Shown here piece after piece: positions 18,616 through 26,815 of a DNA stretch of 27,296 nt. The notes under the pieces are model-generated. The model searched no databases. It had not been told where the DNA came from and saw nothing but the letters and a program-made list of their open reading frames with translations. The stretch comes from Stentor coeruleus (Eukaryota > Ciliophora > Heterotrichea > Heterotrichida > Stentoridae). The stretch is from NCBI GenBank assembly GCA_001970955.1, contig MPUH01000980.1, positions 1 to 27,296 on the forward strand. The letters run 5' to 3'. Made by a program: the position numbers and the translations under genes. The stretch's first letter is position 1. The number at the start of each line of letters is the position of its first letter.

Positions 18616-18922
18616 AATCCTAGTTTGCTAAGGAAAGAGTAGATGATTAATATTTAACTGTAAGAGAAAATACATATATTACCATGTTTAGTTGATTATA
18701 AATCATATTCTATATACAACATACTAATCAATCTAATATTTTATATATCCTTATCCATAACTACTATCACAATATCCCATTCAATACAAAAACTTTATAA
18801 TCAACATTCTCAATCACAAAAACTTAAACCTTAAAAAATCCTATCAAAATCTACATTAAAAAAAATAAATATCCTATCATAAATAACAATTAAGCATCAT
18901 AATAAATAAAATTAACATATAA
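18616..18922. other. Intergenic region between tandem + genes
   Basis: The region is 307 nt. It is G-containing just after the USP stop, then C-rich and G-poor from about 18700 to the start of the dioxygenase gene. TATAAA at 18918-18923 overlaps the A of the next ATG. No gene is seen. Confidence 0.5.
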
Positions 18923-20005
18923 ATGGACGCACCTGAACTTGTGGACGTAAGCGCAATGCTTCAGTATGTGACTGAAAACCCAAATTACACTTCAGTCCCA
19001 GAAGACATAATGAGAGATTGTCAAAGAGTAGCAGATTCATTTCATCATACTGGTGTTTTAGTCATAAAAGACCCAAGGGTTAACGAAAATGATAATTGGA
19101 AATTTTTAGACATGCTTGAGCAATATTTTGTCAGGGCTTCCTCACAATTTTATACTGATGTTGTCGTTCCAGAAATCAAACCTGATTTACATTATCAAGT
19201 TGGGGCAACACCAGAAAGAGTTGAGAGGGCGAGAAATCATTGTGGAAGAATAAACTCATTAGAAGAAGGGAATAAAGCGCAAACTGAATGTCCTCCTAAA
19301 CCTGATGATAAATGGAGGTACTTTTGGAGAATCGGTGAATTTCCTGAAGGTAAAAGTGATTATGAGTACCCAAATATATCCCCAGCTGATTTCTCTGAAT
19401 GGGAAAGTACTATGAATACATGGGGTTATTTGATGTTAAATGCAATTATTACAGTTGTGAGGATGTTTGAAGCTGCAACTGGCTTAGAACCTGGATTCAT
19501 GGTCGATATGCTTAGAGGTGCACCTCATTTACTTGCTCCAACAGGTTCAGATCTAGAGAAATTTGGCATGGGGAGTATTTTTGCAGGATATCATTATGAC
19601 CTTAATTTCATAACAATCCATGGCAAATCACGTTTTCCTGGACTTTTTGTCTGGTTAAGAAATGGGAAAAAAGTTGCAGTAAAAGTTCAAGATGGATGTC
19701 TTATATTACAAGCTGGGATTATGTTTGAAAAACTTACTGGGGGGTTTGTAATGGCAGGGTTTCATGAAGTTGTTTATAATGAGGCTACAGATGAAGCTGT
19801 AAGAAAAGCTAGAGAAGAAGAAAGACCAAGATGGAGAGTTAGTTCAACACTTTTTGGCCATATAAGGTATAATGTTGTTCTTGAACCTTTGCAACAACTT
19901 GAAAATAGGATGGGTATGAGTCTTGAAGAGGCTAGAAAGAAGTATCCACCTATTACAGCTGAAGAAAATGTTATTGAGGAACTTAAGGAAATTAACCTTT
20001 GGTAG
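18923..20005 (+). CDS. Isopenicillin-N-synthase-like Fe(II)/2OG oxygenase
   Basis: This 360-aa protein belongs to the isopenicillin N synthase-like branch of Fe(II)/2-oxoglutarate oxygenases. The N-terminal part (about 35-95) resembles the DIOX_N region (VADSFHHTGVLVIKD). The core carries HxD at His224 and Asp226 (GYHYDLNFITIHG), the distal His281 (AGFHEVVYN) and the RxS co-substrate motif at Arg305 and Ser307 (RWRVSS). All expected iron and 2-oxoglutarate ligands are present, so activity is likely. Length fits the family. No beta-lactam genes are nearby, so penicillin biosynthesis is not implied; family members oxidise many small molecules. There is no obvious targeting signal. The substrate cannot be deduced. 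Confidence 0.87.
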   Translation: MDAPELVDVSAMLQYVTENPNYTSVPEDIMRDCQRVADSFHHTGVLVIKDPRVNENDNWKFLDMLEQYFVRASSQFYTDVVVPEIKPDLHYQVGATPERVERARNHCGRINSLEEGNKAQTECPPKPDDKWRYFWRIGEFPEGKSDYEYPNISPADFSEWESTMNTWGYLMLNAIITVVRMFEAATGLEPGFMVDMLRGAPHLLAPTGSDLEKFGMGSIFAGYHYDLNFITIHGKSRFPGLFVWLRNGKKVAVKVQDGCLILQAGIMFEKLTGGFVMAGFHEVVYNEATDEAVRKAREEERPRWRVSSTLFGHIRYNVVLEPLQQLENRMGMSLEEARKKYPPITAEENVIEELKEINLW

Positions 20006-20545
20006 TTAGTAAGTTAATTAGGATATTAAATGGGTGGTTATGAGTTTAAAAGTTTTTTTGGATTAAGTTTAAGTTATGGATTAGTTAAGTTTAGTTTAGG
20101 ATTTACAAATGGGAGGATTTTTGGGCTTTTTGATGGGGAATTACGGTAGTTTGCTGATTTGGTAAGGAAGATGAGGATTTTTTGAGGACAAATGAGGAAA
20201 TTAGTGTGGAAAATAATGGATTAAAGTGGAAAATGGTAATGAGATATGCTATTAATTTGTACTTGTAACATAAAAACAATATCTCGCTTTGTCATGCATA
20301 TAATCATTCCTTTAAACACAAAAAGCAATTACCATAAACTAAAATTCATATCTTACCACAAAAGCCAACTTTAAATGCAACACAATATTTGCCATAACCA
20401 AAATTTCATATCCTACTATAAAAATTTCTTTTAATCCAATTTTCCTCATAAAAAAATCATCACTCCTATCCAAAAAATCAAGTATTTCTTCCTAAAATAA
20501 TATCGAACCTTAAATCCATCCAAATTATAAAACCTATTAAATAAA
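20006..20545. other. Intergenic region between tandem + genes, skew switch
   Basis: No gene is visible in these 540 nt. The first half is G-rich and C-poor (20041-20220: 52 G, 5 C), the second C-rich and G-poor (20341-20520: 42 C, 5 G), with the switch at about 20260-20300. TATAAA at 20526-20531 lies 14 nt before the NEK start. Confidence 0.6.
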
Positions 20546-21775
20546 ATGTCTCTAACCAATTTTGAAATACTAGCTAAACTTGGAGATGGGGCCTATAGCA
20601 CAGTATACAAAGTCCGAAGAATAGCCGACGGGGAAATTTACGCACTGAAAAAAGTAAAAATGCAAAATTTAAATAAAAAAGAAAAAAAGAACGCATTGAA
20701 TGAAGTCCGAATCTTAGCAAGTATAAACCACTCTAACATAATTTCCTACAAAGAAGCATTTTTTGACGACTCTGGGAGTTTATGTTTAATCATGGAATAT
20801 GCAGACAATGGCGACTTATATCAAAAAATCGTTAGACATCAAAAAAGAGGCAAATATTTATCAGAAAATTTTATATGGAAAACATTTACCCAAATGACAA
20901 AAGGACTTAAAACTTTGCATGAACTGAATATTCTCCATCGTGACATGAAAAGTGCTAATGTATTTCTAAATATGAATGGTACTGTCAAATTGGGAGATAT
21001 GAATGTTTCTAAAGTAGCTGAAGATGGACTTTTATATACACAAACTGGAACACCTTATTATGCAAGTCCTGAAGTATGGCAAGATAAACCTTATAATACA
21101 AAAAGCGATATTTGGTCTCTTGGCTGTGTTCTATATGAAGCTGCCGCTTTACACCCACCTTTTCGTGCTGAAGATATGCAAGGATTATTTGATAAAGTAG
21201 TCAAAGGTGAATATCCATCAATTCAACCACATTATTCAAGAGATCTTCGTTTTATTATAAGACAATTATTACAAATTGAACCTAGTAAAAGACCAAGTTG
21301 TGAACAAATCCTTCGTATTCCAGCAGTACAGCGTCATCTTATAATAACAACTGAAATATCAGATAATTTAAGTGAAAAAAACCATTTAAGAGACTCAATC
21401 AAAATGGTTGATTATAAAAATGTTCCTGAAAGCTTACCTTCTCCAAAATATTCTATAAGACATCATTCTGAAATCCCACAATTGACTAAATCTCCAAGTA
21501 AATCTTTACGCCTAGAAAGCAAAAGGTCTTATGTTTTTAAAAACATTTCATATACACAAGAAAATAAAAAAGCTTATAAAGAAATATTGAAAAAATCATA
21601 TAAAGCTTTAAAACTACCAAAAATAAAATATCCTAATAAACAAAGTCCACAAGCTATTAGGAAAATTAGAGATATTGAAGAGTATTATAGTATGCCGAAA
21701 AGCTTACCCCCTACTGATAGGCTTAAAAAGCTTAGAGATGCTTATCTTGCTAAGCCGATAAAATTAATTATTTAA
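20546..21775 (+). CDS. NIMA-related (NEK) protein kinase
   Basis: The 409-aa protein has a kinase domain at about 6-266. Visible elements are the Gly-rich loop LGDGAYSTV, VAIK-type Lys35 (YALKKVK), Glu53, the catalytic HRDMKSANVF (Asp133), the activation segment TQTGTPYYASPEVW and GCVLYEAAALHPPF. The DFG position reads DMN (151-153), a variant seen in some protist NEKs; the metal-binding Asp is kept. The NEK assignment rests on the NEVRIL, LYQKI and YYASPE style sequences. The C-terminal 140 residues are basic and polar (SPSKSLRLESKRS) with no coiled coil. NEKs act in mitosis and ciliary assembly or disassembly and are expanded in ciliates. The next gene, 82 nt away on the same strand, is ciliary too. 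Confidence 0.88.
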   Translation: MSLTNFEILAKLGDGAYSTVYKVRRIADGEIYALKKVKMQNLNKKEKKNALNEVRILASINHSNIISYKEAFFDDSGSLCLIMEYADNGDLYQKIVRHQKRGKYLSENFIWKTFTQMTKGLKTLHELNILHRDMKSANVFLNMNGTVKLGDMNVSKVAEDGLLYTQTGTPYYASPEVWQDKPYNTKSDIWSLGCVLYEAAALHPPFRAEDMQGLFDKVVKGEYPSIQPHYSRDLRFIIRQLLQIEPSKRPSCEQILRIPAVQRHLIITTEISDNLSEKNHLRDSIKMVDYKNVPESLPSPKYSIRHHSEIPQLTKSPSKSLRLESKRSYVFKNISYTQENKKAYKEILKKSYKALKLPKIKYPNKQSPQAIRKIRDIEEYYSMPKSLPPTDRLKKLRDAYLAKPIKLII

Positions 21776-21857
21776 CTCAATTTTCATAGTTTCATATACA
21801 TATAAATTACAATTCCTTTATTTTCTTATCAATTTAACATTTCACAATATTTACTAA

Positions 21858-22814
21858 ATGGAAGACAAAGCCTGGCCAGTTGATTCAACATCAACAACAA
21901 CAAAACTTTTAGAGAAACGAAGAATGATGTACGAAGTAAAAGAAGAATTCAACAGTGCCAAAGAAGAAGAACGAGAACTAGAAAATGATTTCAAAGCAAC
22001 CGAAAGCAGATTGCGGGCAAAAGACTTAGAACTTCAACAAGACCTTATAAAATTCAATCAAGTCCTCCAAGAAAACGAACTCAAAAAGATGAAAGCTAAC
22101 AAAAAACTCGAAGAAGAAGTAAGGCTTAAAAGAATAAAAGAAGAGCGAATAGATCAATTAAACATAGAAATCAAAGGATTAAAAGAAAGAAACACAGCTC
22201 TAGAAAAAGAAGTTATGCGTATGAGAAAATATGAAGACTTCTTAGAAAGGACAAAAGAAAAAAACCCAGATGATTTTACTGACATAAGCGAAATCCTAGG
22301 AAGATACAACACTTTAAAAGAATCATATGAAAAACTAATGAAAAGACGTCATCAGCTAGAAGAAGAACTACAAAATGTTAAAAGAGACAGAGACCAGTAT
22401 GAAAAAGAAAACAAAGATGAAATGATGGAATTAAATATCGCCATATCTGTATTGCAAAAACAAATAGAAGAAGTTGATGTAGAAAGAAATGAACTTCAAA
22501 AAGACTTTGAATCCGCAAGTAGTACAGCAACAGAAAAAGATCTTGAATTAGGGTGTATGTTAACAGCAATTGAAAACCTTTTCGATAGATGTTTAACTGA
22601 AGTAAAAAAAATCCGCCATGGTTATTATGTTGAAAAAAGCCGGAAGACTGATAGTCAAGAAAATTATAATGATCGTGCTAAGATTTCTATACAAAAACTT
22701 GGGTCAATAAGAAGTTATATTGCTGACCTTAAATCTATAGTAGAAGATCCTGATTGTGCATATCGTTTAGCTAACCCAAACGAAGGTAAAGCTAATGTTT
22801 CTAAAAGAGAATAA
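21858..22814 (+). CDS. CCDC42/CFAP73-family ciliary coiled-coil protein
   Basis: The 318-aa protein is almost entirely coiled coil and matches the CCDC42/CFAP73 (DUF4200) pattern: TKLLEKRRMMYEVKEEF near the start, then KDLELQQDLIKFNQVLQENE, RKYEDFLERTKEKNPDDFTD, ISEILGRYNTLKESYEKL, and a long helical tail ending in RSYIADLKSIVEDPD. In Chlamydomonas the CFAP73 homologue (MIA2) works with MIA1 at the base of inner-arm dynein I1/f to regulate ciliary beating; CCDC42 is a basal-body or manchette relative. I cannot separate the two subgroups from sequence alone. Its stop is only 21 nt from the stop of the convergent CDPK gene. Confidence 0.8.
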   Translation: MEDKAWPVDSTSTTTKLLEKRRMMYEVKEEFNSAKEEERELENDFKATESRLRAKDLELQQDLIKFNQVLQENELKKMKANKKLEEEVRLKRIKEERIDQLNIEIKGLKERNTALEKEVMRMRKYEDFLERTKEKNPDDFTDISEILGRYNTLKESYEKLMKRRHQLEEELQNVKRDRDQYEKENKDEMMELNIAISVLQKQIEEVDVERNELQKDFESASSTATEKDLELGCMLTAIENLFDRCLTEVKKIRHGYYVEKSRKTDSQENYNDRAKISIQKLGSIRSYIADLKSIVEDPDCAYRLANPNEGKANVSKRE

Positions 22815-22835
22815 TTATCAGTCTTATTATTAAAA

Positions 22836-24275
22836 TTACTCATCAACTAAACGGCATAAATAATTTCTGAATTCCTCAAGGGAAATAACCCCATCTTTAT
22901 TTGTGTCGATGATTTTTAAAAAATCAACCCACTGACTATCAGTAAATTGTATGAGGTTTGTCCTAAGTTCAGGAATGGTTAATTTTCCATCACGACCCAT
23001 ATCAAAAAAATCAAAAATCATTTTTATTTTTTCTCTTTTTAATATATGGTTCCAAGTCATCGACACGGCTAAAAACTCGGAATAATCAATAAACCCACTA
23101 TGGTCCATATCACAAGTATTGAAAATCTCATCAATTTCTTCTGAGGTTAATAATGGGAATTTCTTACAAGCATCAAAAATTTCTTGTTTAGATAATTTCC
23201 CATTACCATCTGTATCTATAGATTTAAACAAAGAGACAATTGGAGTTTCTTCTTGACTTGTGAGCATTTGTGTGCTTATATACACTAATATTGCTGTTGC
23301 TATAGGATTAAGTTTCTATATGGCTGATACTTGGAATTTTTTAATACTTGTGTAAAAATTTGTATTAATACTATCTGAAGAAAGTTGTAATGCTTTATCG
23401 AACCAAATATGTTGCATTGCTTCAGCTGCGGATATCCTGTTTTTTGGGTTGGGGTTTAAGAATTTGCTTATAAGATCTTTACATTCAGAAGAGAGGACAA
23501 TCCATGTACGGGATGTGGTGTCGAATTTGCCAGTTTTGGATTTTTCAAGAAGGTCTTCGTTTGTATTGCATCGGAATGGAAGGTTACCAGTGAGCATGTA
23601 ATACATTATAACCCCGATACTCCAGAGATCAACTTTTTCATTGTAGTTGCCGGTGAGGATTTCTGGAGCGAGGTAGTAGACCTATTTAGAAATTACACTT
23701 CCTAACTGTCCTGTTAGACCTGATTTGTCTAGATATTGTGATATCCCGAAGTCTATTATTTTTACTCTAGCGTCAGGGTCTTTGCTGTCAAGCATTAAAT
23801 TTTCTAGCTTTAAATCGTTGTGGACTATATTCATGTTGTGGCAATAATAAACTCCTGAAAGGATGTCGTAAATGTATTTCGCAGTTTTTTCTTCTGTAAA
23901 TCTTTTTTGTCTAAGAAGTACATCTAATAATTCTCCTCCTGATAAATATTCGCATACTATTTGATAACTTTTTGGTGACTCCAAAACTTCGTAGATTTTC
24001 ATAATATTAGGATGATCAAGGCGTATAAGGATTTCTATTTCGTTAAGAATTAAATGATACTGGTCGTCTGAAATCTTCGATTTCTGGACCTCTTTCATTG
24101 CTCGGACTAAACCTGACTTACGTTCTCTAATACGTGTGACTACGCCAAAACCTCCATCACCTAAAGTGTCGAGGATTTCATAGGATGTTCGAACTGAGCC
24201 ATGCTTTTTATGAACAAAATCTGATTTTGTTAGAGAAAGTTTACGCTCCATTGTATGGCTTGATAAGCAGCCCAT
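22836..24275 (-). CDS. Calcium-dependent protein kinase (CDPK), three exons
   Basis: Exons at 23697-24275, 23331-23681 and 22836-23315 join through two 15-nt introns into a 469-aa CDPK. The start MGCLSS carries Gly2 (myristoylation) and Cys3 (palmitoylation), so membrane attachment is likely. Kinase domain about 33-290: LGDGGFG loop, Lys61, catalytic HNDLKLEN (Asp154), DFG 175-177, APE 198-200. HND replaces HRD, so this is a non-RD kinase. The calmodulin-like domain has four EF-hand loops: 344-355 ([12 protein letters not shown]), 379-390, 415-426 ([12 protein letters not shown], Gly at position 3, perhaps weak) and 447-458 ([12 protein letters not shown]). Calcium binding would release the junction segment and activate the kinase. 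In ciliates such kinases relate to calcium-driven contraction, ciliary or secretory responses; this gene's role is not shown. Confidence 0.9.
23316..23330 (-). other. 15-nt intron 2 of the CDPK gene
   Basis: The sense sequence is GTATCAGCCATATAG. Its removal joins ...KKFQ to [10 protein letters not shown] in phase 0, linking kinase and EF-hand parts. The EF-hand ORF otherwise seems to start at 23285, where the codon is GTG and not a true start. Confidence 0.88.
23682..23696 (-). other. 15-nt intron 1 of the CDPK gene
   Basis: The sense sequence is GTAATTTCTAAATAG. Its removal joins LTGQLGS to VYYLAPEIL, restoring the conserved activation segment and APE motif of the kinase in phase 0. Confidence 0.93.
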
Positions 24276-24303
24276 ATTTGTAAATTTGATAATCCATTAC
24301 TCT

Positions 24304-25560
24304 CTATTTTAAATTGTCCCTTATTAATAACTATTCTAAATAGTGTAGCTTATATTTTAATTATAATATTGTTGGGTGATTCGAAAACTTTTATATTTAT
24401 TTCCAATTCTACCTTTGTTAAGATTTAATATATATATTAGATAATGATATCTTAATGAAGTGTATAGTTTTATGCTGTAGAAATCTTGAATTAACTTTGA
24501 AACATTATAAATACTCTAATTTTTTGATTTTTTTTTACTTTTTGGAAAAGCTTTTATTTTAATCATAAGCATAGGTTTATGTTTTAAGGTTTTTTACTCT
24601 GCGGTATTTGAGTCTTCATCACAAATCATCATATTATTTTCTATTTTGTATTATATTGATAATAATCAAAAATTTTCAAGGCTCAAAATTTTTGTATCTG
24701 ATATTTCAATAATATATGATGCATAGTATCTTTTATATTAATGTTTATTCATGAAATTATTATAAAGTGGTACAGAATTATTAATAAACCCCAATTCTGA
24801 AAATATTGTATTATATACAATATAGAAGATATCAATTCGCATATATTCCCAAAAAAGTGGAGTATGGTAATGCTAATTTAACCTTCAAATATAATCCCAA
24901 AATGTATAGCATGATAATATCAGCTTACAATCAATTTTTTTTCTGTATTAATTTTTTTCAGCCTTCAGCAACAATAGCAACATCAATAAACTTTCATCAT
25001 CATTTCACAATAATCGTCAATATTTCAATTTTTTTTTTAATTTCTGAGGAATGATTAGTAAATTCGTTTTAAGTTTTGAATAGACATCAAAGGAAAATTT
25101 GATACCATTTTCCAGTTATATTGCCATTAATAAATTTTTTATAGACATCAAAGGAAAATTTGATACCATTTTCCAGTTATATTGCCATTAATAAATTTTT
25201 TTCTTCAATTTCTAAGTTTAAAGACTCAATAGGCATATTAAGTAAGGCTTTTTTATATTGTGTACTTCTTATATACAGTAACTAGAATATAATAAGTTTT
25301 CTCAGAAGAACTTTTTTAGCCAAAATTTTATCATCCGTTTTTTGTATAGCATAAGTATAAGCATCATGTTTTCTTAAAAGTAGAATAAAAATTTATTTGG
25401 TTCTTCTACTGTTTTTAAGATAATATTAGAATTTTAATTGCAATTTATTTATTAGAAATATTAAACTAAGGATATGATTTTAATGCAAATATTAAAAAAT
25501 ACACATATAAGTCTAGCTCATGATTGAATTTAATAAGCTGATAAATCATCCTAATGAATA
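24304..25560 (-). pseudogene. Probable decayed gene on the minus strand
   Basis: Reading the minus strand downwards from about 25560 gives long protein-like frames broken by scattered stops and shifts. Examples are NSNIILKTVEEPNKFLFYF, then RKHDAYTYAIQKTDDKILAK and its continuation ending MPIESLNLEIEEKNLLMA, then KVKLALPYSTFLGIYAN, then YKRYYASYIIEISDTKILSL, and finally about 100 codons with three internal stops (NNMMICDEDSNTAE to KSFRITQQYYN). Many in-frame stops are TAA or TAG where Gln would fit, but TGA and frameshifts occur too. A perfect 61-bp tandem repeat (25080-25201) lies inside; collapsing it keeps the frame open. I cannot identify the parent gene. The relic ends just upstream of the CDPK start and may contain its promoter. 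Confidence 0.45.
25080..25201. repeat. Perfect 61-bp tandem duplication
   Basis: Positions 25080-25140 and 25141-25201 are identical, with no N between them. On the minus strand the extra copy shifts the frame of the gene relic around it; one copy alone leaves the frame open. It may be a real duplication or an unmerged contig overlap like those marked by N elsewhere in the window. Confidence 0.85.
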
Positions 25561-26229
25561 GCATACCTATATTCAATATTATATATAAACATTATCTAAA
25601 AATCAAACTTGTATATAAAACATAGTATTGAAAGTAATAAAATGTATTATATCTTTAATTTAATCCTAAACTAGCTTCTAGTTTTTAAAATACTCATATC
25701 CAAAAATACAAAAAACACACCAAAATCCCTAAACTCGAATCAAAATACTCAAATACTCTAAATATTACACAGCAAAACCTATAAAAATTCACCTTTACAC
25801 AAATCCCTTAGTTTTTCTATTTTTATTATAAAATCCTACATCTCACTTTTATCCAAAATCTTCTATCTCTACCTTTAACCCTCTCTAAAAAACCCAAAAC
25901 TCAATCTCCCTTCACCTTAACTCATCCACCCAAATCCTCAAACTTTTTATCAAAATCCTCATCATAACATAAAAACCTTCAACACCCTACACAAAACAAA
26001 AAAAATTCCTTCATCTCTCCACCCCCCTTCAAAAAGCCTCTTCAAATCTCCCCACCTGCTCTAAAAACCTAAATTTTCTCATCAATTCCATCATCAAACC
26101 AAAACCAAAAACCCTGCTTTTCTTATAAATCCTCATCCTAAACCCTTCATTTCCCCAGTTTTCTGTGGTTTTTGCAATTTCAAGGCTTTAAAATTTAAAT
26201 TTTCAGCCCATTTTTATCCACTCGTATAA
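25561..26229 (+). promoter_or_regulatory. Long C-rich, G-free flank upstream of centrin
   Basis: From about 25660 to the centrin start the sense strand is strongly C-rich and nearly G-free (25861-26040: 66 C, 1 G by hand count). TATAAA at 26225-26230 overlaps the A of the ATG. Centrin is expected to be abundant in a contractile ciliate, so this flank may be a strong promoter or leader; that is an inference. No gene is seen. Confidence 0.55.
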
Positions 26230-26757
26230 ATGGCAGGAAGAGGACAACCAGCTAAACCAGCCCCAGTTAGTCAACCAAAGGTATTCAACCCCAAACAATA
26301 TGAAAGACCAGGGCTTACTGAAGATGAAATTGAAGAAATCAAGGAAGCCTTTGACCTCTTTGACTCAGACGGATCAGGAACCATTGACCCAGCTGAATTG
26401 AAATCAGCTATGCAAAGTTTGGGATTTGAAGCTAAAAACCAAACCATTTATCAAATGATTAGTGATTTGGACAAGGATGGCTCAGGAGCTATTGACTTTG
26501 ACGAATTCTTGGATATGATGACCGCAAGAATGAGCGACAAAGATACAAAAGAAGATATTAACAAGGTCTTCAGATTGTTTGATGATGATAAGACTGGATA
26601 TATCACCATTAAGAATTTAAGAAGAGTCGCTAAGGAACTTGGAGAAACTATGACTGATGAGGAACTTATGGAAATGATTGAAAGAGCTGATTCAGATGGT
26701 GATGGANTTAGCACGGAAGATTTCTATAATATCATGACCAAGAAAGCTTTCCCTTAA
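26230..26757 (+). CDS. Centrin, EF-hand calcium-binding protein
   Basis: The 175-aa protein has a short Pro/Ala/Gln-rich N-terminal extension (about 1-28) followed by four EF-hands typical of centrin: [20 protein letters not shown] for the first, [15 protein letters not shown] for the second, [15 protein letters not shown] for the third and ADSDGDG...STEDFYNIM for the fourth. Centrins sit at basal bodies and in ciliate contractile fibres. An N at 26707 falls inside EF-hand 4: as written the loop has one residue too few before the invariant Phe, so the N probably stands for four bases, with the following TT completing an Ile or Val codon. The 3' end converges on the Rab gene with 58 nt between stops. 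Confidence 0.93.
   Translation: MAGRGQPAKPAPVSQPKVFNPKQYERPGLTEDEIEEIKEAFDLFDSDGSGTIDPAELKSAMQSLGFEAKNQTIYQMISDLDKDGSGAIDFDEFLDMMTARMSDKDTKEDINKVFRLFDDDKTGYITIKNLRRVAKELGETMTDEELMEMIERADSDGDGXSTEDFYNIMTKKAFP
26707..26707. other. Unresolved base, probably a missing codon in centrin EF-hand 4
   Basis: The single N lies in a codon read as NTT. The EF-hand loop DSDGDG-x-STEDF is one residue short of the 12-residue loop plus Phe, so about three bases are probably missing as well. Unlike the other Ns, no duplicated sequence flanks this one. Confidence 0.65.
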
Positions 26758-26815
26758 GTAATTCTTCTTTAAAAAAAACCCATTTAATATCTTCTTATTA
26801 ACTAACCCAACACTT

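Noticed and set aside
18923..20005. Beta-lactam biosynthesis gene
   Set aside because: The iron and 2-oxoglutarate motifs are generic for the superfamily and no partner enzymes (ACV synthetase, acyltransferase) are nearby.
24806..25054. Open frame of 82 codons on the + strand
   Set aside because: It opens with TTG, not ATG, has low-complexity AT-type composition, and overlaps a more convincing relic on the opposite strand.
26451..26714. 87-codon minus-strand frame
   Set aside because: Antisense shadow of the centrin EF-hands; Ser/Ile/Leu-rich composition with no independent support.
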